Positions 44,027-53,070 of a stretch of DNA of 64,000 nucleotides are shown in pieces. Each line of letters begins with the position of its first letter. Within the stretch, counting starts at the first letter, position 1. Both the position numbers and the translations under genes were made by a program. The stretch covers positions 3,951,501 to 4,015,500 of the forward strand of contig NZ_CP019419.1 of the NCBI RefSeq assembly GCF_001975665.1, written 5' to 3'. The stretch is from Polaribacter reichenbachii. Lineage in GTDB: Bacteria; Bacteroidota; Bacteroidia; Flavobacteriales; Flavobacteriaceae. Under the pieces are notes generated by a model. It was not told the DNA's origin and did not search any database. It saw nothing but the letters and a program-made list of their open reading frames with translations.

Positions 44027-44333
44027 TATTATTAATTGGACTAAAAGAGCAACTAAAGATTTAGAAAAAATAACAAGGTTTAACCTTAACTTATATGGTG
44101 TAAAGAAAACAACTGAAATTTCTCAAAACATCATCAATACTCCAAAAATTCTTCAAAACCCGAAAGTAAATATTTTAGAATCGGGGCAAATTGATGAGTC
44201 TTTTAACCATTTAAAAAGAAACTATCGTAAAATTATAACAAGTCATTATAAAATAACTTATAGAATTGGTAAAGGAAAAATCTATATTGTAAGAGTTTTT
44301 GATACTCGCCAAAACCCTAGTAAAAATAGATAA
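44019..44333 (+). CDS. RelE/ParE family toxin
   Basis: 104 residues with the ParE/RelE-type core: INWTKRATKDLEKITRFNLN, LYGVKKTTEISQNIINTPKI, LKRNYRKIITSHYKITYRIG and the terminal IYIVRVFDTRQNPSK. Family members cleave mRNA at the ribosome or poison DNA gyrase; RelE catalytic basic residues are partly present (K, R in the RNYRKI and YRI segments). It is expressed with the antitoxin through an 8-nt overlap. The target cannot be decided from the sequence. Confidence 0.85.
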   Translation: MSNIINWTKRATKDLEKITRFNLNLYGVKKTTEISQNIINTPKILQNPKVNILESGQIDESFNHLKRNYRKIITSHYKITYRIGKGKIYIVRVFDTRQNPSKNR

Positions 44334-44341
44334 CACATTTA

Positions 44342-44941
44342 ATGAATTTCCTAGCTCACCTCTACTTATCGCAAAACAACCCCAATATTATGATTGGTAA
44401 TTTTATTGCAGATCATATTAGAGGCAACAATTACGAAGGCTTTTCTAAAGAAATTCAGCAAGGTATTTTTCTACACAGAGAAATTGATACTTTTACAGAT
44501 ACACATCCTATTGTTAGAAAAAGTAAAAGACGATTACACGAACGTTACAGACATTATGATGGCGTAATTATCGATATTTTTTACGATTACTTTTTGGCTA
44601 AAAATTGGGCCAATTATTCTGCAATTCCTTTAGATGTTTATGCAAATTCAGTTTATGTTTTTTTTGATAAAATTTCAGCAAGCTTACCTTTAAAATCTCA
44701 GAATTTTATAAAATATATGATTGAGTACAACATTTTGTACAACTATCAATTTAAAGACGGAATTCAGAAAGTTTTAAACGGAATGAATCAAAGAACTAAA
44801 GGTAAATCTCAAATGAATTTAGCTATCGAAGATTTATCTTTATTTGAAAAGGAATTAGAAGAGGATTTTACAATTTTCTTTAAAGATTTGTTAGAATTTA
44901 CAACTATTAAACTGAAAGATTTAACAAATTTATCAAGCTAA
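44342..44941 (+). CDS. acpH: Acyl-carrier-protein phosphodiesterase (AcpH, DUF479)
   Basis: 199 residues. The N-terminus MNFLAHLYLSQNNPNIMIGN and the following FIADHIRGNNYEGFSKEIQQ are the DUF479/AcpH signature, with conserved His and Asp metal ligands (HLYLS, FIADH, HREIDTFTDTHPI). AcpH removes the 4'-phosphopantetheine group from acyl carrier protein. It starts 8 nt after the toxin stop; the linkage to the toxin-antitoxin pair may be accidental. Confidence 0.88.
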   Translation: MNFLAHLYLSQNNPNIMIGNFIADHIRGNNYEGFSKEIQQGIFLHREIDTFTDTHPIVRKSKRRLHERYRHYDGVIIDIFYDYFLAKNWANYSAIPLDVYANSVYVFFDKISASLPLKSQNFIKYMIEYNILYNYQFKDGIQKVLNGMNQRTKGKSQMNLAIEDLSLFEKELEEDFTIFFKDLLEFTTIKLKDLTNLSS

Positions 44942-44990
44942 AAAAAAATGCTTTTTTATAAATTTACAACAATTCTAATCTAGAACTATA

Positions 44991-46691
44991 ATGAATTTAA
45001 AACCATTTATACTATTCATACTTCTTTTTTCTGTAATTAGTTGTAATGACAAGAAGGAAAAAGTAACTAAAAAAGAAATAGGCCTAATTACAAAACAAGC
45101 AATGGTAGTTTCTGCCAGAGTTGAAGCTTCTAAAATAGGAACAGCAATATTAAAAAAAGGCGGAAATGCTTTTGATGCAATGTTTGCCACAGAAATGGCT
45201 TTGGCTGTAGCTTATCCTTTTGCAGGAAATCTTGGTGGTGGTGGTTTTATGGTCTACAGAAAAAATGATGGCGAAATTGGTGCACTAGATTATAGAGAAA
45301 AAGCGCCATTAGCAGCCACTAGAGATATGTATTTAGATGATGATGGCAATATAATTAAAGGAAAAAGTACTATTGGAGCAATGGGAATTGGAATTCCTGG
45401 CACTGTTGCTGGTGTTTTTGAAGCACATAGAAAATTTGGGAGTTTAAGGGTGCAAGAAATTCTAGAACCTGTTATTGCTTTAGCAAAACGTGGTGTTGTT
45501 GTAACTGCTAAACAAGAAAAAAGATTGAACAATTATCGTCCTTTATTTGATAAAGTGAACAAAGATTCTATCACTTTTACGCACAAATGGAAAGAAAATG
45601 ATACTATAAAATATCCTGCTTTAGCAGAAACATTAATCCAAATTCAAAAAAATGGAAAAGATGAATTTTACAAAGGAGAAATTGCAAAAACCTTAGTAAA
45701 ATTTATACAAGATAATGGTGGAATTATGACTCTTGAAGATTTAGAAAAATACGAAGCAAAATGGAGAACTCCTATTACTTTTAATTATGATGGTTTACGT
45801 ATCATTTCTATGTCTCCACCTTCTAGTGGTGGAGTTTGTTTGGCACAAATAATGAATGCTATAGAACCTTTTGAGTTAGATAAATTTGGTCATAATAGCA
45901 CAAAAGCTATTCAGGTTATTACTGAAGCAGAAAGACGTGCGTATGCAGATAGAAGTCATTTTTTGGGTGATCCTGATTTTGTTACAATTCCGCAAAAAGA
46001 ATTAATTAGCAAATCTTACAGCAATAAGAGAATGTCTGATTTTAGTTTTGACAAAGCCACTTCTTCTGCTGATGTGTCTTATGGAAATGTAGAAATTATT
46101 GAAAGTGATGAAACCACACATTATTCAATAATAGATCAGTTTGGAAATGCAGTTTCTGTAACTACAACTTTAAATGGTGCTTATGGTTCTAAACTATATT
46201 CTTCTGAATTAGGTTTCTTTTTTAATAATGAAATGGACGATTTTAGCAGCAAACCTGGTGAGCCAAATATGTTTGGTTTAATTGGTGCAAAAGCTAATGA
46301 AATTGCTCCAGAAAAAAGAATGTTAAGTTCTATGACACCTACAATTGTAGAAAAAGATGGAAAACTTTTTATGGTAGTTGGTACTCCTGGAGGCTCAACA
46401 ATTATTACTTCTGTTTTACAAACAATTTTAAATGTTCACGAGTTTAAAATGAATATGCAAGCAGCTGTAAATGCGCCAAGATTTCATCATCAATGGTTGC
46501 CAGATGTTGTAAAAATGGAACCAAATAGTTTTGATAAAGAAACCATTACAGAGTTAACAAGTCTTGGTTATACTATTGATGAAACTACTTCTAGAATTAT
46601 AGGTAAAGTGTCTGCTATTTTAGTTTTACCAAATGGAACTTTAGAAGGTGGTGCAGATAAAAGAGGTGATGATACTGCTGATGGATTTTAA
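44991..46691 (+). CDS. ggt: Gamma-glutamyltransferase, lipoprotein
   Basis: 566 residues. A lipoprotein signal (LFSVISC, Cys at 18) anchors it outside the cytoplasm. The GGT core starts NAFDAMFATEMALAVAYPFA and contains GNLGGGGFMVYRKNDGEIGA, DYREKAPLAATRDMY and the autocleavage/catalytic threonine region DETTHYSIIDQFGNAVSVTT near residue 373. The C-terminus PNGTLEGGADKRGDDTADGF is the usual end. The enzyme hydrolyses glutathione and transfers the gamma-glutamyl group in the periplasm. Confidence 0.94.
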   Translation: MNLKPFILFILLFSVISCNDKKEKVTKKEIGLITKQAMVVSARVEASKIGTAILKKGGNAFDAMFATEMALAVAYPFAGNLGGGGFMVYRKNDGEIGALDYREKAPLAATRDMYLDDDGNIIKGKSTIGAMGIGIPGTVAGVFEAHRKFGSLRVQEILEPVIALAKRGVVVTAKQEKRLNNYRPLFDKVNKDSITFTHKWKENDTIKYPALAETLIQIQKNGKDEFYKGEIAKTLVKFIQDNGGIMTLEDLEKYEAKWRTPITFNYDGLRIISMSPPSSGGVCLAQIMNAIEPFELDKFGHNSTKAIQVITEAERRAYADRSHFLGDPDFVTIPQKELISKSYSNKRMSDFSFDKATSSADVSYGNVEIIESDETTHYSIIDQFGNAVSVTTTLNGAYGSKLYSSELGFFFNNEMDDFSSKPGEPNMFGLIGAKANEIAPEKRMLSSMTPTIVEKDGKLFMVVGTPGGSTIITSVLQTILNVHEFKMNMQAAVNAPRFHHQWLPDVVKMEPNSFDKETITELTSLGYTIDETTSRIIGKVSAILVLPNGTLEGGADKRGDDTADGF

Positions 46692-46797
46692 TTTGATGTT
46701 AGCTGTTAGCAAAAATGAAAAATTAGTCAAACTTATTAAACTTTAAATTTTAAATTTTAACCAAACTTTGAACTTTGAAACTTTGAAACTAAAAAAA
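46692..46797. repeat. Second copy of the composite intergenic repeat
   Basis: Starts right after the ggt stop with degenerate heptamers (TTTGATG, TTAGCTG), then the 48-nt core (46705-46752) identical to 33010-33057, then AACTTTGA-type octamers (about 46763-46788) up to the VOC gene start. Total about 106 nt. Confidence 0.9.
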
Positions 46798-47217
46798 ATG
46801 AAAACACAACCCTTTCACTTAGCAATACCAGTTCAAAACTTAGAAAAATGTAGAGCTTTTTATAGAGATATTTTACAATGCGAAGAAGGCAGATCTGATG
46901 TTCATTGGGTAGATTTTAATTTCTTCGGACATCAATTGGTAATTCATCAAAAAGACGGATTTAATCCTGAGCGTATTTCTAATGCTGTTGATGGTAAAGA
47001 TGTACCTGTTCCTCACTTTGGAGTTGTTTTAACTTGGGAAGATTGGCATGCTTTAGCAGAAAGATTAAAAGCTGTAAATACCAATTTTGTAATAGAACCT
47101 TGTATTCGATTTGAAGGAAAAGTAGGTGAACAAGCTACTCTTTTCTTTAAAGATCCAGAAAATAATGCTTTAGAGTTTAAAGCCTTTAAAGATATTGGGC
47201 AGTTATTTGCAAAATAA
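46798..47217 (+). CDS. VOC (glyoxalase/bleomycin resistance) family protein
   Basis: 139 residues from ATG 46798. The frame continues upstream for 10 codons but these fall inside the dispersed repeat, so the later ATG is preferred. The vicinal-oxygen-chelate pattern is clear: [51 protein letters not shown] and the closing [15 protein letters not shown] with its Glu. It should bind a divalent metal and act on a small substrate; the exact reaction is unknown. It overlaps the pseudouridine synthase start by one nt. Confidence 0.92.
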   Translation: MKTQPFHLAIPVQNLEKCRAFYRDILQCEEGRSDVHWVDFNFFGHQLVIHQKDGFNPERISNAVDGKDVPVPHFGVVLTWEDWHALAERLKAVNTNFVIEPCIRFEGKVGEQATLFFKDPENNALEFKAFKDIGQLFAK

Positions 47218-48095
47218 TGCAACTCTTAGAAACTCATATTGCTAAAAAATTACAAGAACCAATTCGTTTTCAAGAATATGGAGTTGGTGTTTTTAAAACA
47301 ATACCCACAAAATCTAGTATAAAAAAAGCAATTAAAAAAGGATATATCTTTATTGATGGAGTTCTAGCAACAACATCAAAATATATTTCTGGAGGAGAAA
47401 AAATTGAACTTTTTGAACCTAAAAATCAAGCTAATTTTAAAAGGCTAAAACTCGATTTAGAAGTTTTATTTGAAGATGACTATTTAGCTATTATTTACAA
47501 ACCTTCTGGCATTTTAGTGAGTGGAAATAAATTTGTAACTGTTGCAAATGCATTAACACAAAACTTACAAAAAAGTAATCAAACAGATGCAGTAAAACCA
47601 CAACCCATTCATAGATTAGATTACCCAACATCAGGTGTTTTATTAGTTGGCAAAACAAGTTCGTCTATCCAAAAATTGAGTGATTTATTCAAAAACAAAG
47701 AAATTCAAAAAACTTATTTTGCTATAGCAATTGGTAAAATGTGTGCTGGAGGTACAATCAATTTTAAGGTTGATGATAAACAAGCATCCACAGAATTTGA
47801 AGTTTTATCATCTGTAAAATCAGAACGATTTGAGTTTTTAAATTTGGTGAAATTATTGCCAAAAACAGGTAGAAAACATCAGTTAAGGAAACATTTATCA
47901 GCAATTGATCATCAGATTTTAGGTGATCAAGATTATGGAAATTCTGAATTAATTTTAAAAGGAAAAGGTTTGTATTTACACGCTTTTTCTTTAGAATTTC
48001 TACATCCGTTTACGAAAGAAACAATTTCTATATCTAAAGAATTACCTAAGAAATTTAAGAAGATTTTTATTTTTTGCCACGAATACACTAATTAA
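47217..48095 (+). CDS. RluA-type RNA pseudouridine synthase
   Basis: 292 residues. An S4-like RNA-binding domain lies at about 20-75 (SSIKKAIKKGYIFIDGVLAT) and the catalytic domain from about 80. The signature HRLDYPTSGVLLVGKTSSSI carries the catalytic Asp near residue 133; later LVKLLPKTGRKHQLRKHLSA is the conserved RLU motif. It converts uridines to pseudouridine in rRNA or tRNA; the site is unknown. It overlaps the VOC gene by one base (TAATG), so the two are coupled. Confidence 0.93.
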   Translation: MQLLETHIAKKLQEPIRFQEYGVGVFKTIPTKSSIKKAIKKGYIFIDGVLATTSKYISGGEKIELFEPKNQANFKRLKLDLEVLFEDDYLAIIYKPSGILVSGNKFVTVANALTQNLQKSNQTDAVKPQPIHRLDYPTSGVLLVGKTSSSIQKLSDLFKNKEIQKTYFAIAIGKMCAGGTINFKVDDKQASTEFEVLSSVKSERFEFLNLVKLLPKTGRKHQLRKHLSAIDHQILGDQDYGNSELILKGKGLYLHAFSLEFLHPFTKETISISKELPKKFKKIFIFCHEYTN

Positions 48096-48173
48096 TCAAT
48101 GAAAACAGAATAAAGTTAGAATCGCAAAAATTCCATTTGAATTTTATAACCAGAAAATAATAATCTCAAGTTT

Positions 48174-49673
48174 CTACGTAAATTTTGTGAATTCTTGACT
48201 TTTAATATCATTAAAAATCATTGAAAGCCTACTCATCAACTCATAAATTTCCTCTTCATTATAAGTTGCAAAACCTATTCTTATTGCATTATGACCAATT
48301 TTAGCATTGTCATAACGTCGCCATTCACCTATTTCTAATTTATATTTTCTTGCAATTTTTGCAATTGTTTTCCAAGAATATTTTTTATGTAAAGTTAGCC
48401 AAACAGCCATTCCTCCTTTTGGTTTATCAAAAGAAAAAACATCTGAAAAATTATCTTTTAATAAACTACAAAACAAGTCTCTTCTTGATTTATAAACTTT
48501 CATCACTTTTTTAATATGCCTGTCTAAATCACCAGATTTTATAAAATCTTCAAAAGTTAATTCCAATAAAGCATCACCTTGTCTGTCTATAAACCGTCTT
48601 TGATTTGCAGCTTCATTTACAAAAGAACTTGGTGCAATAATATACCCAATTCTGTATACAGGAGCCACAGTTTTACACACAGAACCTATATAAATAACAT
48701 TGCCATTCGTATCATGACTTGCTAATGGCAAAATAGGTGAATGATTGTAATTAAAATCGTAATCGTAATCATCTTCAATTATTGCAAAATTGTATTTTTT
48801 AGCTAAATTCAATAAATGAATCCTTCTTTCTGCGGATAAAGTTACTGTTGTTGGATGATGATGATGAGAGGTAACATAAACTCCTTTTATAGATTTTTTT
48901 TGGCAAATTTCTTCAATTTCATCCGTAGAAAGTCCATTTTCATCAACATTCACTCGAATTAAATTTGCATTTCTCTGTAAGAAATTAGTATCAGCAGATG
49001 TATAATTTGTTTGTCCAACAATAATATTATCATCTTTTTGTAATAGTAGTTTTGCCGATAAAAAAATTCCCATTTGACTACCTCTAGTAATCAAAATATT
49101 TTCCTTTTTAATGTTTAAACCACGAGTTTTATTCAGATAATCAGCTAAAGTGATTCTTAATTTTTCATTGCCAAAAAGAGAACCATAAGACATTTCTTTA
49201 TAAATATCTTTTCTACTACAAATTCGTCTGTAGGTTCTAGCTAAATCTTCAGTTGGCGTTAATCTAGCATCAGATATCCCATCATTTAAATACATAAAAC
49301 CTTCTTTAGGTTTCAAAAAACTACGTTCTAAAGATATATCAGTATAAAAGTTAAATCCGATTTTATTATCTGATGATAAAATATCTTTTTCAATAAAGTT
49401 TTGCTGATGTAACTCTGGCAAATTAGAATTGATAAAAGTTCCTTTTTTAGGAATACTTTCTACCCAACCTTGTAATAATAATTCTTCATAGCAAGCAACT
49501 ACAGTTTTCCTGTGTACACTTAACAAATCTGCTAGAATTCTGCTTCCAGGTAATTTTGTTTCAGGAACTAATTTTCGCTCTTTTATCAATTGAATAAACT
49601 GATTTGCCAACTGTAAATACAAGGCTTGATTGCCATTTCTATCTAAATGAAAAATTGTTTTATATGGAAACAT
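48174..49673 (-). CDS. MocR-type transcriptional regulator (GntR HTH plus aminotransferase-like domain)
   Basis: 499 residues. A GntR-type winged helix is at about 12-75 (ALYLQLANQFIQLIKERKLV, PGSRILADLLSVHRKTVVAC, YEELLLQGWVESIPKKGTFI). The remainder (about 110-490) is a fold-type I PLP aminotransferase-like domain with the lysine in IGSVCKTVAPVYRIGYIIAP and the DDYDYDFNY segment. MocR proteins bind PLP and regulate genes of B6 or amino-acid metabolism. It is divergent from the DinB/DUF1272/GNAT/PNPOx operon with two TCTGGAC sites between them, and may control both. Confidence 0.92.
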   Translation of the reverse strand: MFPYKTIFHLDRNGNQALYLQLANQFIQLIKERKLVPETKLPGSRILADLLSVHRKTVVACYEELLLQGWVESIPKKGTFINSNLPELHQQNFIEKDILSSDNKIGFNFYTDISLERSFLKPKEGFMYLNDGISDARLTPTEDLARTYRRICSRKDIYKEMSYGSLFGNEKLRITLADYLNKTRGLNIKKENILITRGSQMGIFLSAKLLLQKDDNIIVGQTNYTSADTNFLQRNANLIRVNVDENGLSTDEIEEICQKKSIKGVYVTSHHHHPTTVTLSAERRIHLLNLAKKYNFAIIEDDYDYDFNYNHSPILPLASHDTNGNVIYIGSVCKTVAPVYRIGYIIAPSSFVNEAANQRRFIDRQGDALLELTFEDFIKSGDLDRHIKKVMKVYKSRRDLFCSLLKDNFSDVFSFDKPKGGMAVWLTLHKKYSWKTIAKIARKYKLEIGEWRRYDNAKIGHNAIRIGFATYNEEEIYELMSRLSMIFNDIKSQEFTKFT

Positions 49674-49675
49674 TC

Positions 49676-49737
49676 TCTGGACTACTTTATATTTTTATTC
49701 TGGACGATTATAATAGACCATAAATATAGTAATTTTG
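49676..49737 (+). promoter_or_regulatory. MocR-type direct-repeat operator and -7 box in the divergent intergenic region
   Basis: TCTGGAC occurs at 49676-49682 and again at 49699-49705, 23 bp apart, like the direct-repeat sites of MocR proteins. A full -7 box TAATTTTG (49730-49737) lies downstream, 20 nt before the ATG of the DinB gene. The first repeat is only 2 bp outside the regulator's own ATG. Confidence 0.55.
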
Positions 49738-49757
49738 AAATATCAAACCACTAAAAG

Positions 49758-50288
49758 ATGAAAAGACAAGATTTAAAATTAGAAGAATTTGAGATTTATT
49801 TTAAAAGATATTTAGATAAATTAAACAATGAAACTGAGTTATTACAAGGTTTTATTGATGGAAAATCTGCTACAACTTCATTTTTTAAATCCATTTCTAA
49901 AGATAAATTAGAGTTCAGGTATCAACCAGAAAAATGGTCGATAAAAGAAATTTTACAACACCTTATTGATACTGAAAGAATCTTTATGTACAGATGTTTT
50001 AGAATTGCAAGAAGAGACACAACTGCTTTGGCTGGTTACGATCAAGAAATTTACAACCATCCATCAAAAGCTAATAAAAAATCTCTAGAGAATTTATTGA
50101 ATGAATTTAACATCAATAGAAATAATTCTATAGCTTTATTACAAAGTTTAAGCGATGATGATTTATGTTTTACAGGTAAAGCAAGTGGTGGCAAAATGTC
50201 TGCAAGAGCAGCAGCTTTTATAATTATTGGTCATGACATTTGGCATACAGATGTTATTAAAAACAAATATTTGAATGTTAGAAATTAG
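49758..50288 (+). CDS. DinB family protein
   Basis: 176 residues. The four-helix-bundle DinB/YfiT pattern is present: LQGFIDGKSATTSFFKSISK, FRYQPEKWSIKEILQHLIDT, ERIFMYRCFRIARRDTT and the late HDIWHTDVIKNKYL, whose His residues are the metal ligands. Family members are metal-dependent thiol transferases or damage-inducible proteins; function here is unknown. It is the first gene of the operon facing the MocR regulator; its stop overlaps the DUF1272 start by 14 nt. Confidence 0.88.
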   Translation: MKRQDLKLEEFEIYFKRYLDKLNNETELLQGFIDGKSATTSFFKSISKDKLEFRYQPEKWSIKEILQHLIDTERIFMYRCFRIARRDTTALAGYDQEIYNHPSKANKKSLENLLNEFNINRNNSIALLQSLSDDDLCFTGKASGGKMSARAAAFIIIGHDIWHTDVIKNKYLNVRN

Positions 50289-50565
50289 ACCTAATTGCGA
50301 ACATTGCAATAAAGATTTACCAAACACATCATTAGAAGCAATGATTTGCTCTTTTGAATGTACTTATTGTAAAACCTGTGCTATCGAGATTTTTAAAAAT
50401 GTTTGTCCGAATTGTGCTGGTAATTTTGTTGAACGCCCAATTCGTCCATTAAAAATGATTGAAAAATATCCAGCATCAACAAAAAGAATTTTTAAACCTA
50501 AAGATCTTAAAGTTGCAAAATTAAACTCAGATGCATATTTAAAAATAAATCCAAAGGATAGATAA
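50275..50565 (+). CDS. DUF1272 zinc-ribbon protein
   Basis: 96 residues. The cysteine pattern is diagnostic: PNCEHCNKDLP, then CSFECTYCKTCAIEIFKNVC and CPNCAGNFVERPIRP, giving CxxC pairs for zinc. DUF1272 proteins are small conserved proteins of unknown function found near GNAT acetyltransferase genes, as here. It overlaps the DinB gene by 14 nt and is separated from the next gene by 1 nt. Confidence 0.9.
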   Translation: MLEIRPNCEHCNKDLPNTSLEAMICSFECTYCKTCAIEIFKNVCPNCAGNFVERPIRPLKMIEKYPASTKRIFKPKDLKVAKLNSDAYLKINPKDR

Positions 50566-50566
50566 A

Positions 50567-51082
50567 ATGATTGAAATAAGAAGAGCTACTGAAAATGATG
50601 CAACTTATATAGCGTTGTTAGGCAGAATTACCTACACAGAATCTCATGGAGATTTTATTGAAGATAAGAAAAACTTACTTGATTTTTACAATACATATTA
50701 TGCTGTTTCTCAAATAAAAAAAGAGTTAAATGACATAAACAATATGTTTTGGATTGTTTTTTCTGATGAATTACCAATTGGTTTTGCTAAACTTTGTTTA
50801 AACGTAAACACCTTAAATTCAATAGATGAAAGTTATTGTAAATTACAAAGGCTATATATTTTAAATGATTTTATAGGTTTTAAAATAGGAACTCAATTAC
50901 AAGAAATCATACTTAAAAAAGCAATTGAATTAAATTACAAAAAGATATGGTTAACAGCTTATTACAAAAACACCAAAGGCATAAAATTCTATAAAAAATA
51001 TGATTTTAAAGAAGTTGGTAGTATCGACTTTTATGTTGGCAAAACTAATTATGAGAACTTAATTTTTGAAAAAACTTTATAA
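50567..51082 (+). CDS. GNAT family N-acetyltransferase
   Basis: 171 residues with a GNAT domain: IEIRRATENDATYIALLGRI at the start, PIGFAKLCLNVNTLN in the middle, then KLQRLYILNDFIGFKIGTQL, where the acetyl-CoA loop is degenerate (FIGFKIG), and WLTAYYKNTKGIKFYKKYDF. It should acetylate an amine on an unknown substrate. It forms part of the DinB/DUF1272/PNPOx operon controlled from the MocR promoter. Confidence 0.88.
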   Translation: MIEIRRATENDATYIALLGRITYTESHGDFIEDKKNLLDFYNTYYAVSQIKKELNDINNMFWIVFSDELPIGFAKLCLNVNTLNSIDESYCKLQRLYILNDFIGFKIGTQLQEIILKKAIELNYKKIWLTAYYKNTKGIKFYKKYDFKEVGSIDFYVGKTNYENLIFEKTL

Positions 51083-51083
51083 A

Positions 51084-51743
51084 ATGAAAGAATATCCGCA
51101 AACAAAAATCAACAGAATTAAAAGAGGTGCAAATAGAGGTACTTACAATGTAGAAAAAATTAACACCATTTTAGATGCTGGTTTTTTGTGTTATGTAGGC
51201 TATATTTATGATGGAAAACCAATCACGATTCCTATGGCATATGCTAGAAAAGAGGATAAAATTTATATTCACGGTTCTACAGGCAATAGAATGCTTTTAT
51301 CAATTTTAGAAAGCAAAGAAACCTCTATAACTGTTATGCATTTAGATGGTTTGGTTTTGGCACGTTCTGGCTTGCATCATTCAGTAAATTATAGATCTGC
51401 AACTCTTTTTGGTAATCTAAAAAAGGTCGAAAAAGATGAAGATAAAACAAAAATTTTAAGATTGATTGTAGATCAAATGGTACCAAATCAATGGGATTCT
51501 TTAAGACCAATGTATCAAAAGGAATTAGATAGAACATTAGTGGTAGAATTTACCATAGAAACTGCATCTGCAAAAATTAGAGATGTTGGTGTTGCTGATG
51601 AACCAGAAGATTATAAATTAGAGGTTTGGGCTGGTATTATACCTATAAAACAAATTGCAGAATATCCAATTCCTGATGAAGGAAAACCAAAATCAATGGA
51701 AATACCTCAACATATTTTAGATTATTATGAGAAAAATAAATAA
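51084..51743 (+). CDS. Pyridoxamine 5'-phosphate oxidase family flavoprotein
   Basis: 219 residues from ATG 51084; a TTG at 51066 could extend it by 6 residues, overlapping the GNAT stop, but the ATG is better. The split-barrel FMN-binding pattern is visible: DAGFLCYVGYIYDGKPITIP, IYIHGSTGNRMLLSILES and SGLHHSVNYRSATLFGNLKK. The C-terminal WAGIIPIKQIAEYPIPDEGK is typical of the Bacteroidota 'PPOX-class' relatives. It probably oxidises or reduces a small substrate with FMN; a true PdxH role is doubtful. Its presence next to a PLP-binding MocR regulator suggests a B6-linked function. Confidence 0.88.
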   Translation: MKEYPQTKINRIKRGANRGTYNVEKINTILDAGFLCYVGYIYDGKPITIPMAYARKEDKIYIHGSTGNRMLLSILESKETSITVMHLDGLVLARSGLHHSVNYRSATLFGNLKKVEKDEDKTKILRLIVDQMVPNQWDSLRPMYQKELDRTLVVEFTIETASAKIRDVGVADEPEDYKLEVWAGIIPIKQIAEYPIPDEGKPKSMEIPQHILDYYEKNK

Positions 51744-51792
51744 TGACTGATTAAAAATTAATAAATTCGCTTTTTAATATATCGTTTTTTCT

Positions 51793-53070
51793 ATGAAAAA
51801 GTTTTTCAAAATTATTGCTACTATATTACTTTTAATCATTGGTTTTTGCGTGGTTTACTATTTTATAAATAATGAAGATTTACCACAAGGTAAAAAAGGC
51901 AAAGAAGCAGATGCTTTAGCTATAAAAATGTATAATGCCATAAACCACGAAGCTTTCGAAAATACCGAAATTTTAAAATGGAGTTTTAGAAATGAGCATT
52001 TTTACACTTGGCATAAACAACAAAATATTGTCCATATTTCATGGGCAGAAAACAAAGTAACTTTAAACACCAAACAACCAGAAAAATCTGTTGTTTATGT
52101 TGATGGAAAAATTTCTGAAAATAAAAAATTAATAAAACAAGCTCAAGGCTATTTTAACAACGATTCTTTTTGGTTAATAGCACCTTATAAAATTTTTGAT
52201 GCTGGCACAGAAAGAAGCATTATAAAACACGAAGGTAAAAACGCTTTAATGGTTACTTATACTTCTGGTGGCTCTACTCCTGGAGATTCTTATCTTTGGA
52301 TTTTAGACGAAAACTACTACCCTACCTCTTTTAAAATGTGGACCTCTGTAATACCAATTGGTGGAGTTTCTGGTTCTTGGTCTAACTGGAAAAAAACTGA
52401 AGCAGGTATAAAATTACCTACAAAACATACATTATCACTTTTTGGTCTAGAAATAGATATGGGTAATGTTAATGCTTATAACGAAAAAGCAAATGAATTG
52501 GCTGATAAAATTTTAAAAGCGCTTAAACACGAAGCTTATAAAGAAACAAAGTTTATCGAATGGAGTTTTGCAGGTAAAAGAAGTTTTAATTGGGATAAAA
52601 AAAATCATATTGTTGATGTATCTTGGGATGATTTTAAAGTAAATTTATATCCCGAAGATTTAGAAAAAAGTATCGTATTTTTCGAAGGAGTAAAACAAGA
52701 AGATACTGATGAAAAAATTGTAAAAAGAGCTTGGGATATTTTTAATAATGATTCTTTTTGGCTAGTTGCACCTCATAAATTATATGATGATGGAGTTATT
52801 AGAACCATAGAAAATATAGAAAACGAAACAGCTTTAAGAATAACTTACACTTCTGGTGGTACAACTCCTGGTGATGCTTATGTATGGATTTTAGATGAAA
52901 ACTATGTGCCAAAAAGTTATAAAATGTATTTAAAAAACCGAGGTAAACAAGGCACTTTAGTTACTTGGGATGATTGGGTTACCACAGAAAGTGGTACTTT
53001 ACTACCAACAAATCATACTTTTTTAAATGGAAGAAGATTAAGTATGGGAGAAGTAAAAGCATATAATTAA
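51793..53070 (+). CDS. Membrane-anchored protein with an internal tandem duplication
   Basis: 425 residues. An N-terminal helix (FFKIIATILLLIIGFCVVYY) anchors it, and the rest is two copies of one domain of about 185 residues. Copy 1 (about 40-230) and copy 2 (about 235-425) share the order: IxxALxHEAxxxTxxxxWSF, NNDSFWL(I/V)APxK, TYTSGG(S/T)TPGD(S/A)Y, WILDENYxP, W..W.T. The duplicated unit resembles LolA-like or lipoprotein-carrier folds, a loose inference. No catalytic residues recognised. It is followed by the AI-2E-family gene with a one-base overlap. Confidence 0.8.
   Translation: MKKFFKIIATILLLIIGFCVVYYFINNEDLPQGKKGKEADALAIKMYNAINHEAFENTEILKWSFRNEHFYTWHKQQNIVHISWAENKVTLNTKQPEKSVVYVDGKISENKKLIKQAQGYFNNDSFWLIAPYKIFDAGTERSIIKHEGKNALMVTYTSGGSTPGDSYLWILDENYYPTSFKMWTSVIPIGGVSGSWSNWKKTEAGIKLPTKHTLSLFGLEIDMGNVNAYNEKANELADKILKALKHEAYKETKFIEWSFAGKRSFNWDKKNHIVDVSWDDFKVNLYPEDLEKSIVFFEGVKQEDTDEKIVKRAWDIFNNDSFWLVAPHKLYDDGVIRTIENIENETALRITYTSGGTTPGDAYVWILDENYVPKSYKMYLKNRGKQGTLVTWDDWVTTESGTLLPTNHTFLNGRRLSMGEVKAYN

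Noticed and set aside
46768..46797. Upstream start for the VOC gene
   Set aside because: The 10 extra codons lie in the dispersed octamer repeat and add no family sequence.
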